Shown one piece after another: positions 52,671 to 64,000 of a stretch of DNA of 64,000 nt. Position numbers and translations under genes: made by a program. The stretch is from Phallusia mammillata (lineage: Eukaryota; Chordata; Ascidiacea; Phlebobranchia; Ascidiidae), in contig QLIY01000332.1 of NCBI GenBank assembly GCA_003260075.1, positions 69,556 through 133,555 on the forward strand, read 5' to 3'. The stretch's first letter is position 1, and each line of letters starts with the position of its first letter. A model generated the notes under the pieces. The model was not told where the DNA came from. It ran no database searches and saw nothing but the letters and a program-made list of their open reading frames with translations.

Positions 52671-52838
52671 TACAGTAAACCTCGGTTAATCCGAACCCGT
52701 TTGGACCAAACATTTGACCGGATTAGGCAAAGATCCGGATTAACCGATGTCGATTAAAGCCTTGCCACATAACAAATCATTTGTACCACAAGTTTTGTCC
52801 GAATTGGGCAAAGGTCCAGTTTAACCGTGTTTATCTAT
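52671..52838. mobile_element. Degenerate pogo/Tigger-like MITE
   Basis: The left end, TACAGTAAACCTCGGTTAAT followed by CCGAACC, has the typical look of pogo/Tigger (Tc1/mariner superfamily) terminal repeats. The right end, AGTTTAACCGTGTTTATCTA, is its imperfect inverse. Inside, GGATTAGGCAAAGATCC near 52730 and GAATTGGGCAAAGGTCC at 52801 are diverged copies of one motif. There is no transposase, so it is non-autonomous and old. Confidence 0.6.
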
Positions 52839-54522
52839 ACTTGTATTGGGAAATGAAGTTATAACCCATACAAAAGAGCTAACAAAACTATGATGTAGTT
52901 TATTTCGTTTCCTCGTACGGATCAGTGGGAAAACAAAGTTTGTTCCGACTCCGTTTCTGAGTAGGAGCAACGGTTGGAAGAAACTCTATGGTGCGGATTT
53001 CCAGTTAACAGCGTTGTTGTCACAACTTTGGTCGTCGCTTGAACCACTTGCGTTCGGTGCTGATGTGAAACTAAATTACACTTGTGCCTACACAAGAAAA
53101 TTATGCTTGGTGAAACAACAAGCAACTATAAATAGCCGCTTAAACTAACCATACCTGTGGTGGGCAAGCCTACTCCCTGCGCTAAATTGAAACGGAACCG
53201 CAAATCTTGTTTAGGCGGTCGCGGGGTGTCGTATGCCGTTGAAAGCAATACCCTTCCGCGAAATTGCAAGCGCTCCTTTCAAGGCTTCAACGCGCATTAG
53301 GCGTTCCAACTCGTTACAAGGCGGTTTTCTTGGTGCAATTGAATCGTCCACACGCCCTTTAAACGAAGTCCCCGCACAGGCGCGCTGCATTGAAACTGTA
53401 CACGGCCGTTGCGGCAACAACTACACGCAGTCACGGGCAATAGACATGTTAAAAGGCCGCACATGATTGAAACGAGATTGACGATCACAGTTCCCCGTTC
53501 CGCGTCGGTGTCCGTGTCTACAGAACCTTGATCTTCACTTTTCCTAGAGTATATCATTGTCCTTCAAAAGATGAAAGACTTGCGGGCGCGTGCCAGCAAT
53601 TGTCATGTCCACCTGTATCCACACGCACACGTCGATTCATGAGCATTTAGCTATTTTTAGATGTTTTGGCGACCTTTAACTTTTAATACAGCGAATTTCC
53701 GGAGGAAGCAGTGAAATTTATTTTATCCAAGTGAAATTTTTTGCGTTCTTAACGATGTTTGACGGTCGCCGGGCGTAATTGCTGTAGCGCTACACGTGCT
53801 TTAAAAGTGAGCAATTTAGAACGGAGCTGAATCATTCCTGGGAAAGTTCGTATTATCGACAAACTTTTGCCGCAAACAAACACTTTAGATGACGTTTCAG
53901 ACACCTGTATTTGATGTGGCGATTTTATGACGTCATTTGTGGATCAGCCTTGCACTTTGTAGTGACGTGACCGCAGTTTTCCATGTAAACGTCTTACCTA
54001 AAACGTTATTTTTGCGTTTCATATCTACAAAGATATAGCTCCAGGCCTTTGACATTGCGGCTAAATATAAATGACATGCAAGCAATTAAGGCAGAGGAGA
54101 ATCTACCTTGCATGTGTTTTAACTTGAACATATTTAGACAATTGTTGTATGGGTTAATGTCCAAACTTATCGCATATGTTACCACAATTTGCCCTGTTTG
54201 GAATATAGGCATCTCATTTCAACCTAGAGGTTTGTTTTCGGCAGAAACCAAGAAAGGAATTGAACTTTTTGGGCTAATCTTTGGGATAAAAATAGGTAAA
54301 AAAATTGTCATTGAAATCGATCTATCTTCAACCCAGTCCCTATATGATAACCCAGCGTTCTAACTGGAGATTGTAGTATTTTATTTGTATGAAATCTTCA
54401 TTGTACAAATCTGTTACTTGTTCCACGCAGCATTGAAATAAAACGCCACAACGCACAAAGGCCGTGTCATATATGTAGCTCAATTAGCACAGTGGTCAGC
54501 AATAGCGACTTGTCGCAACGAG

Positions 54523-54552
54523 CACTTCGGAGAATCTCTAACCTCCGAAGTG
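54523..54552. repeat. Perfect 10-bp inverted repeat with 10-nt loop
   Basis: CACTTCGGAG (54523-54532) and CTCCGAAGTG (54543-54552) are exact complements. About 30-45 nt upstream is a weak tRNA A-box-like string, TAGCTCAATTAGCACAGTGG, so this may be part of a decayed SINE. Confidence 0.8.
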
Positions 54553-57500
54553 TTTACCCCACCACCTGATAAGCGACCGGCATGCGACGTAGACAATTGC
54601 CATGTTAAAGTGAAATTCAGAGAATAGTGATGAAAAGTGCAGGAAGACTCACCAAAGCCAAAAATCGTGGTCCTACGCCTGTGTGGCAAGTTTATCTTGT
54701 AAACTTTCTCATTAAGTCGGCATGTATTTGCAATAAATGGGTAGCATTGCATCAAACAAAACATGCATTTTTGTATCACGTCACCAAGATATGACATGTT
54801 TAATTTACCACGATACTTCACTAGTCAGGAATTTAATAGTTACTTGATGACAGTATTTCGCATCACCTTTTTGAAAGTATTGTAACATGTGTTTTTGAAC
54901 ATGAATCACATCCGCCGAAGGTAAATATTGCAATGCGTTGTTTGGTTACCTGCCTATCGGGTTGACATTGATGTAACATGTTGATGAGGTTGTTTACTAC
55001 AGTTACGACATGGTGTGCTGATCAGGGGCGCGGCTGACCAGGTAGCATATCTGAAAAACCAAGCAGTGTACGCGACTGGTGTTTTGAAACAAAACTCTTC
55101 TTGCATATGCAGGATTACGATCGAGAATGAATGAAAAGGTTTCAAATTCATAATGTGCATTTAACCTGTACAAGTTAACTTTGAAACGACCTTGGAGCTC
55201 AATTATTTGTTGAGTTGACTCTAGACATGTCTGTTTTATACCATTGTCTTCGTATATTTGTTCGGAGCATTGCTAGTGGACACACCGCACCTCCAAAAAA
55301 GGTTGTCTTGATCGGCGTTAATAATTTTTTCTTAACACATTGTTCGCAAACGCGTAGCATATTGTCGGCATAAAATGTCAAATACCTTGTTGGAAACCTA
55401 TCAATGTTTGTAGTCAGGTGTATTTTAATGGCAATACATAATGCTTCATTGTATTGTATTTCCGTTCTTCCTCACGACCACTTCGAAAGCCACGCGAATT
55501 TGCGATCCCCTATTTATATCATTTTGGAAAATAAGTGTACGCAATAACGACTATAGAGTAGGGTTTAGCGTTATGTTTGATCGCAATCCAGCATAACGCC
55601 ATAACCACCACCTGTGCTCTCATGTCGGCTGTTTACTGTAACCCGAGCTGTTTTGTCACGGCAAAAAATACCCACTGTAATCCTTTCGCGGTCACCTGAC
55701 ACTCAAAACCGCTTCGTTTACACTGACATCTTAATTCGCCATGCTTGAGTTAAAAGTTCATTTGAACGTACGTGTTTTTCGATACCGACAGCTTGTTAGA
55801 ATTCTATATAGGAGAAAACTGGTGTTTGTTGTGGCCCAACAGCATGCGCAATTGGACCGTGCAAACCGCAATCGCCATTTCCTTTGGGTAGAACGAAATA
55901 AAACATCCGAGATTGCATTGCTGAAAACGCGCGTCTAAAGAAATTTCCACAGCCTTAAAATTGTTTTAAAAATTAACATTCTGTTGGCCACACCTGTAAC
56001 ACTTTTGAAATAGTTATCCACTACAAGTTGAAGTGAATTTTCTGCAAAGAAGATAAATTGTTTAAGTGCCAAGTGTAGGTGTTATTTGGGGGACGCTGAA
56101 CAACATTTTGTCATGCAGAATATTCGCACTCCGTGGAGCTATACAATTTCTCAGTTTCTCTTTACTGGAGTTGAAATACGTTAGTGCACCTGGCGTTTAG
56201 TTTGGTGTAACCAACGTCACACACACAACGCAGGTAATCCAAATTTGCAGGCCGTTACAAATGCATGGTACCTGGTCTTCGGTTTGTTGACATAGACTTT
56301 TTGGAAAGCGTTGAACTGTGGAAGTGAAGGCAACGCTCTGTTCACTTTCCCATACTAACAGAATCAACAGAGTAAGTGGGATGAGGAATAGTTTACACCC
56401 GTTGTGATCAACTTCAACACCAACAGGGTTTTAAGTAGGATACGGTGCCTCGCACAGCAATGTCAACACAACTGTTAATGACTCGGGCCTCCAAGTGTGC
56501 CTTAGTGCACCCCAGATTGTGTTGGATAATTCCTTGTACCCGTAAACGCCCTTTTGAGATGACATGGTCAGTTTAACCCTGTCCATTTTCGTAGAGCAAA
56601 GGTGGAAATATCTTCCAAGTGTTGCCGCTGTTGTGACAGTCGGTTAAAAGCTATGGACAAATCGCAGCCTGAGTGTGTTTTTTGACTTGGTTTTACGGGC
56701 AAAACAAATCAAATTGGTTTGCACAAAAACACACTCCGCGTAGCGTTCGTGGGAAAACATACCAGTTTTGATACGCGTGTTTGTCACCGCGCCATGAGGT
56801 AATGATGTCAAACGATTTCAAGTGCCATCTCGTGTGGCTGCAGAAGAACTGCCATGCGAAAACATACAGACAAGTGATGGGAGATAATTACGAGGTGTTA
56901 TAGACGAAATGACAGCGTCGCGATCTTAAGCGAAAAAGAACAACATTGTAGCTACGCATTATTACAGGCTATTATCACACCATTCTCACGAAGCCGGAGG
57001 CACCAGTTTGGGACAAATATCTTTATCGTTTTTGTGATGCCGTTTCGTAACACCTTATGCACACTGCCATTGGTTCTACGAACATTATACAACGTTGGAG
57101 TAAACGCCCAATCAGCAAGTAATTGTGTTTTACCCCAACGTTGCTTGCAAGATCAAGTCCACGTGTAAATAATCGAACCGCTATTCAAACGCTAAGCGTA
57201 AGTGGCGAATGGTGACTAGGTGCGACAACACCCTGGTGTTTTTGTGCGGTAAGGTGAATTGCCCCCAGCTGATCGCACCTCAAGTGGGTTCATACGCTTG
57301 TGTATACTTTTCTAGAGTCAATCACACGGGCATTGACACGTGCTTCCGTAAATCGTTTCACAAACCACCTCTTGGACCTTCGGGGAACCGTCCCCTCGAT
57401 CTACCTGGGAGTCGTCAACCGAGAGCGATTTGTCGCGCCATTGAAGGTAGTTTATACAACGTGACTTTGATGAGGTCCCCACACTATGGGCGGCCCCGTC

Positions 57501-60500
57501 GATACGACCTTGTTGGTTTGAACGTATTGGTGACGTACCTCCCGCGTCGCCGAGTACCTGAGCCCGACAATAGTTCCCAGCCCTATTAACGCGAGTGGCA
57601 AGCAAGGGTCGGCATTCAACACTTCCGACTTTATTATTCTACTGAAACAAGCAAGGGCCGATCTTGGCGTGGATGATCTCAAGGACAATTCCGTTTTCTA
57701 ACAACAAGTAGGACTCGCACGCAACATGAACAATTGTAGTGAGATTAACTCGAGTGGCTCCCGCGCACCCAAACAAAGGGAGTTTACACGAAGTCAAGCT
57801 TTAAAAATAAACAGTTTTTGACAAATCAATCGGCGCCACCCAGCGGAAATAGGATTTTACTTGATGAGAAATGTCCAGATTTGGATCGAGCTGTCTTGAT
57901 TGTGACAAAAACAACGGAATACTTGTTGCTTCATCAATGTTTTGCTAAGGGAGTAATCTCAGTTGTCAAATGCGTCACTTAAACCGAACTATCTTGTTTT
58001 GAAGCAGATGTTGCGTCTTCGGAGAAGTTTGTGTTAAGATTGGTTGCCCATAACAAGCATATCTACCAAACACTTTAGAGATGGCTCTAATGGCAGTAGT
58101 AAATGTCTTCTACCTAACATTGTTGGTGTACTGTCGTAAGTCCATTAAATCGACTTGACTTTCAAAGCAACAAACAATGCTCCCTTGCATTTAAATTAGT
58201 TTGCAATCAAGTTTGATTGATGTCCTTGTTTGAAGTGAAATCTCACAACCTCCAGTTCATGCAAATTAGTTGGTTTAAAGCTGGCACTGCAAATAACGAT
58301 TGTTTTGTTTTTAATAAGGGCGGAAAACACCTGTGAGTCAAACGCAAGTTTCGAGTGAAATCTTGCTGATAAGGACGAACAAACAGGTGTGAGATACCCT
58401 TGTGTGTAGTGCATTTAGGGCACATTTGTTCTTCACCGTCGTAGTGGAAAACACCTACAACCAAATGTTCATTTCGATTCAACACCTTGCCGATAAGAAC
58501 TAACCAAGTTTATTTTGCCCTCATGCAGTGAACACACATTACGCGACCTCAGCGGCAAAACACCCAAGTCGTGTCAACAAATCCAGGGTTGTTTCTCCTC
58601 TGCGTTGCTGTATTAACGTCCACCTTATCACACACAATATCGTCCGCTAGTGGAAAGATAGGATCGCCATGGCCTGCTTTCATCCGCTAATTACAGTATC
58701 GCCCCGGTGCATTTATAAATACCAAACAAGCATGCTTTGGTCCATTGTGTTGGTTACTTGATCCCGCACTTTGGTCTTAAATTACTTGCGGAAGAGAAAA
58801 GCGTTCTGCCCTTGTTTTCTACATATTTGGCTCCCGTTTTCATGTAAGGATTCGGAAGTTCAATTCATCTGCAGTAACGAGCTTGTCACTTTCAGCTTGA
58901 AAACGTGTTCTTTTTGGTGTTCTAAAAGTGGAAACTAACACATGTCTTAAAATACACTATTTCGTGGCATGAGCAGAAAATATCTTTGCATTTATTAAAT
59001 AATTTTCATTCTTACATTTTTTGCCTAGAATCACGTGATTCAGTTTTCCCCTGAAAGCTCAATGTGGATTTTACTTCGAAGTTTGTACCGTACGTAAAAA
59101 AATGAAAATTCTCGATCTAAGTGCAAAACAATTACCGGATTTAACACCTGACGCCCAGTTCTTGTGGGTCTTCTAAACAAAGCAGAAACTCGACGACTAC
59201 AGAGAGCAAGATTTTTTAAAAGGCACCAAACACTTCCTTACTTTTGCCTTCAGAGATAGCGACGAAGGTATCTTATAAAAAAGTGACACTTTGCCATCTG
59301 ATCCTAGAGAAAGCGATTGAATAATAGGTGATTGTGTAAACAAGAGCACCCACTTTAGATCTTTTCATATGGTCGGGTCGAGTGACGCATCTGTATCGTT
59401 TTATATTGAACTAGCCCAGACCATAAACAGTCAAATGCTGGTCCTACAGTCGCGTAAAAGGGGGTCGTGCCGTCTTTCGGTAAGTGGCTTGTGGTTGATG
59501 TGGGATCACAGTTGAAGTTTCACGAAAGTCGAGATAAGGACAAATTGGTGAGTCGCGAATCCCGACGTCTAGACGTGAAAGCTTGGCGAAGTGGACGACT
59601 GGAGTTGAAAACTGAACCACTGTAATATTTTTTATAACAAACACACCGAAAATGATTTGTGGGATGATGGAAAACAATATCGTGAATACTGGTTAAGCGT
59701 TTTACTTTCACGTTTAAGAATCATCTTTTACGTTTTCCGCTGTAACCACAATGTGAATCTGACATAAAAGGCTGTAGAGGTCTGTGTTTTGGTTGGCGCT
59801 AATTCTATTTACATGGTTGCGCATCGGACCCACCTAAGTAATGCGACATTAACATTTTTTACTTTGTAAAAAAACACTGAACTATTCAATTCTTTTTTGA
59901 AAAAAAACATGATGCTAGTAAGTTTTGCAAGTTACGGTTTTTGTGAAAGTCATTGATAAAAAGGTGCAATTTCGGGGTAACCCAACGTTAAAATTCATAA
60001 AAATCGGGTGTTATTCATTTTGTGCTCGGCATGTTTTGAATGTTAGACCAGAAACGCGGCCTAAACAGATGCAAGTTGATCAATGACGTTGACAGTTTAG
60101 CAATTCCGTGATGTCAGAGTCTGTGTTTTTGGGGAAAACACGATTTGGCGCCTTTAGTGGATTAGATATCTCCCGATTAGGCATCCATAATGGATTACAT
60201 TGACAGTGTGTGTGTGCTGTTGCCAGCAAGCTACCTCAAATCGTGATGCAAACTTCGATACATCAGGCAGGCAGGTAAGAGTTCAGTCGACCACGACAGT
60301 TGACATTTTGCTGGTGAACATCCGCTAGATAACTAATCACTATGATCTGTGACGTAACCAACAAAATCTTTGACGTCAAACTAAATTTGGTTCTTGCAAC
60401 CACAAGCGAAAATAAGTCAAATTGCTCTCATAGAGTGATGATTGCTGGAAATTCAAAAAATGTCTGTTTATTAAAGATTTCGGTTTGCAAATGTTAAAAG

Positions 60501-61038
60501 TGCTTTCATTAGATGTAACATTAAAGTTTATCAGCTTGGAGGGTTGTTTTGAACAAAATCCTTGATGATTCATGTGCCCCTAGGCAAACACGGTTATCCG
60601 TTTCTACGAGTATTCAACTTCGCTGTAGAGCTCGAGAAAACGGATAGAAAGCCGTGTAAGCTTATACAAGCATTGTTTTAAGTGGCCAGATGCTGCGATA
60701 GTCTCGTATCGTTGATCGATCCCTGATAATTTCGAATAACGAGGCGTAGCATATTGTGGCACATATTGTGACAGTTTCAACTAACGGCAAAAATGCAGCG
60801 AATCATGTCGATTAAAGTCACGACTGAAAGGCGGATATCGTTGAGCGGTTTCTGTCCCACTTGCGCTTCGCTATCTCCTGCACAATCACATTGAGACTTT
60901 GCAAATTATCGCACCAGATTGCATGTGTCAGGCTACGGTAAATAAACAGCGCCTTTTAGTGCCTAGCTGAGACGAGTTTTTAATTCCGAGTTATCGAGTT
61001 TGCGGCGGTCTGGGAGAATGTTGCGTTTGCAAACGGCA

Positions 61039-61041
<3 letters not shown>

Positions 61042-61106
<65 letters not shown>
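61042..61106 (+). repeat. Poly-G tract, 65 nt
   Basis: Uninterrupted run of 65 G on the plus strand in non-coding DNA, the second such tract in the window and also G on the plus strand. Confidence 0.9.
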
Positions 61107-61107
<1 letters not shown>

Positions 61108-61591
61108 AGACAACAATGCTATTTCGCCGTCGCTCGTTAAGGCTTATCGCGTGCTTGTACTAAACTTAACGTGCATGAAAATTCACTTTCAACCAACCCA
61201 AACGCGGCCTGAATGTAACCCCAGCTAAAACATGGTACAATATCTCGACCCAGCTCAGTATTGCCAAGCTTAATGCTACACCAAATCTATCCGTTGATTT
61301 AAATTCACAGCTTAAACGGACATAAGGTTTATATATGCATCAAAGCCAACTAATGGAAGAGAATGTTAAAATAGCACCACCTAACGATTGGTCTATAGTC
61401 TATACTATACCCTGTGGTAAAACTGGTGTCCAAAGCAAAAGTTCATTGCAGTAAATTGCGAGCTTGTACAACCTACGGTTTCGGTAGAGGGAATAAGCAC
61501 GCCAAGTCTTTTGGCTTTTTTGATTGGACACACATGAAGTTGGTGTAATGCTTTATCACGTTCCGCTGGTAAACATGTGTGCACTCCTTCA

Positions 61592-61769
61592 TCAACTGTC
61601 AGCGTGACAGGTGTGGCTCTTGTCGCCAATTTTACGTTCTAAATCCGCCAGACGACTCAGCCTTTGCATAATATGAATACCTGGTGCACCATGTGAGACA
61701 TTATCGCATACGATATCGAGGGTTTCATAATCGCTGGTACCGTTCAGCGGATATTTTTCTTTGTACCAT
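61592..61769 (-). CDS. Candidate terminal exon, unknown product
   Basis: After an acceptor (TTCAACAG) a phase-2 exon would read 58 codons to TGA, with segments WYKEKYPLNGTSDYETLDIV and IMQRLSRLADLERKIG. The composition is protein-like, with a short amphipathic helix. An open segment just upstream on the same strand ends at AACAAG|GTCAGA (61909) in a compatible phase. No family was recognised, and an open frame of this length is common by chance, so this is a weak call. Confidence 0.2.
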
Positions 61770-64000
61770 CTGTTGAAGGAGAATTATCTTGTCAAAAGGA
61801 ATTTGGGTGCGAATACAATTTTGTAGATGCTGTTGTGCAAACTGCAAACGCGGTTGTCGTATTTATTTGTTTGTATTACGTTCATAGCTCTTTTGAGTGA
61901 GATCTGACCTTGTTTTTGGCGTCGAACTGTTCCGGTTTGTAAAAAGATTCCTCCCAAGAAGCATAAATGTGAATTTCCCTTTCTTCGTTTTTTCATAGAC
62001 TCCCCAATAGGCTACGGCCAAATAATGAAATATATAGAATATATATATTAGTCATTTTTATCACAATTTGTCCGTTCTTGCCTTTTGGTAAATAACATGT
62101 TTTACGCACTCAGCGACTTTGTGCTACATCAGGCGCGCGGATATGGCAAACATCACACACAGCACCATAAGTGATCCTCGTTTACAGGCTAATCAATCAG
62201 CGTTTTAGGCACACTTGCACATGTAGCCGCAAAATGAAATAATTTCTAGTTTACAAATGTTACATTCCAATTGAACACATTGCGGTTCGCCAATTTGGAC
62301 AGAATTTTGTTTTGTAAGTGATAGCTTGTCACTCTGGTGCTAGTACAACAGTTTATGATACAGCCACCCAGAAAGAATTTTTGTGTTATCTGTTCGTAAC
62401 GGTTCAAGGCTGTGCCATTGTATTTCAGCGGTTGCACATTTGCGTGCGGTGGCATGATGGACCGTTTTAAGTTGAAGAAGCCGCGTTGAAAAGAGAAAGA
62501 AACATTTTTTGGTCGGCAAAAGAATGTACACAAACCGCAAGTTGTGTCTTGATTGACAGGCGCGCCCAAAACCGTTGTGTTTTCTGTAATTGTCAGAAAA
62601 GAGGCATGGTCTGGGTTCTGACAGCCATATTTAATAAAGTTATGTGGCGTTAATGACTTTTAGGAAGCTTAAATGACGTTTTGACTTGATACCGTATCAT
62701 GAGCTTTGGTTATTTTCATAAACTCCCAAAACCCTGTAACAGAAGCCTCGCTGGCGCAACCTAGTGTTTATTTAGTCATACAACTTCACAGCAGCAATGG
62801 AAAATTACATGACCTGAAAGTTCAAGTGATTAGTTGCGACAATATCATCGAAAGGACTGCAAACAAACACATGCTGAGCTAAAGCTAATTTGACCCCGTT
62901 TAACAGACTTTACACAAAAGCCACATCAATTCAAATTCAGGCGAGTATTGCTTGGCTCAACAAGAAATAAGCCCTACCTATTGACCGCACAATTGCAATT
63001 AGGCTATATCGCAATTAGCGAGATGTGGTGAGATTAAACACTTGTAATTGTTGCTTTTTGGCTCCCGAGGTCATGCGATTGAGAAACTTATGTCAAGTGC
63101 AAAGCAAATTGACGTAATTGATGGTAAAGCCTCCCCTCCCTCGATGAGTTTCGGGTATATCCCGAAATCAAGGTGCCTCGCGAAATAATAATCGTGTTGC
63201 ATGCTCGTAACGTATATTGGGTGTTCGAATAAGCTACATCAAATTGAATTGTTTTTCATAGAATAGAGGAATATGCAAACGGCCTTAAATCATTGTGGAT
63301 TTCATTGTGGAAGTCGCTGTTTACCGTAAATAACCAGCAATGTAATAAACGCATTGACGGATTTTACAATGTGTTGGTTTTGCGCACAACATGCCAAATA
63401 AAATCTAGGAATTAACGAATCAATAGAAAACTGGCTCGGTAAATCAACACTGATAAGAAACTGGTTGGTCATTGCCACATCAAACAACTACCCCCTTGAG
63501 CACCGACAAAAACTTAAACCTCTGTCATGGGTCGGTCTGATATATTTGACTGAAAGCAGACGACGAATTACGTCTCCATCTGTTTCCAATAGACCCTCTT
63601 GACTGGTCTGTCAACGTATTTCGATTTGTGGTTTTGGCACGTGGAAATGAAAGTTCGACGTGGTATGCATTGCAAATAATGATTACACCTGCATTCGCAT
63701 AACCGTGACCAACCTGTCTTATTTTTGATGTTAGATTATTTTTGGTTGCAAAATATTGTACATTAAAATATATTTTTATGAGGGAGGTAAAACAAACTTG
63801 CTTGTCTTTCCCAAGTTAAAACGTGCAAAAAAACGTTGTGCAAAAATTGTATGCAAGGTTTTTTCGAGTATTGGTCAATGCCATAATATTTTGCGTCTTT
63901 AGTTTCAGTTATCCGCCATTTTTTCGTATATTATCCCATGTGTGCTACTCTCACCGTTTTGACTAATTTCTAAAACAAAAATACACTTTTGGACAGATTT
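61770..64000. other. Non-coding or unresolved right end
   Basis: Apart from a possible open segment ending at 61909 that could precede the candidate exon at 61769-61592, I see nothing recognisable. It is AT-rich with only short open frames. Confidence 0.4.

Larger units (their letters stand above)
52839..61591. other. Intergenic stretch
   Basis: No supported gene. Contains a perfect inverted repeat at 54523-54552, a copy of the ATTACGCGACC core at 58538-58548, CRE palindromes at 53928 and 60371, and the poly-G tract at 61042-61106. Open frames at 54049-54363 and 57209-57589 have no supporting evidence. Confidence 0.45.

Noticed and set aside
1-64000. CRISPR arrays, operons, prophage or insertion sequences
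   Set aside because: Spliced genes and overall character show this is animal nuclear DNA; no spaced direct-repeat array was seen.

Overview
This is a window of animal nuclear DNA. Coding sequence is broken by GT-AG introns, proteins are secreted or multidomain, CpG is not depleted, and there are relics of tRNA-derived SINEs and MITEs plus one assembly gap of N. The closest protein resemblance is to vertebrate ADAMTS proteases. The short introns (66-88 nt) and abundant CpG argue against a vertebrate. A non-vertebrate deuterostome, possibly a tunicate, is my best guess, but the sequence alone does not prove it.

Two protein-coding genes can be assembled exon by exon with consistent reading phases, both on the minus strand. 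(1) At 23485 down to 12543 lies a complete 13-exon ADAMTS metalloprotease of 1029 residues. Its order is signal peptide, propeptide with cysteine switch and furin site, zinc protease domain, disintegrin-like module, thrombospondin type 1 repeat, cysteine-rich module, spacer, and two C-terminal thrombospondin repeats. This is the layout of the ADAMTS1/ADAMTS15 branch of the hyalectanase clade. (2) At 6076 down to 3093 lies a 5-exon gene for a 347-residue protein with a C-terminal death domain and an unrecognised N-terminal helical region. A cluster of E2F-like sites lies about 300 bp upstream of its start.

The rest is mostly non-coding. From 1 to 3092 the DNA is AT-rich and holds no gene that I can support. 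Between the two genes (6.1-12.5 kb) there is a hAT-like terminal fragment and a tRNA-like SINE relic. The long ADAMTS introns hold more SINE-like sequence and a 54-nt poly-G tract. The 40 kb from 23486 to 64000 contains no confidently supported gene. It holds two weak candidate exons (34.0-34.3 kb and 61.6-61.8 kb, both minus), a degenerate pogo/Tigger-like MITE (52.7 kb), SINE relics, and a 65-nt poly-G tract. By eye the stretch from about 8.5 to 27 kb is richer in GC and CpG than its flanks.

The two genes are arranged head to tail about 6.5 kb apart. Nothing in the sequence links them functionally: one acts in the extracellular matrix, the other is probably a cytoplasmic death-fold adaptor. 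I found no convincing undescribed multi-gene system. The most unusual items are the death-domain protein itself, a SINE-like family sharing an 11-base core, inverted termini bracketing the assembly gap, and a hammerhead-like motif in an intron.
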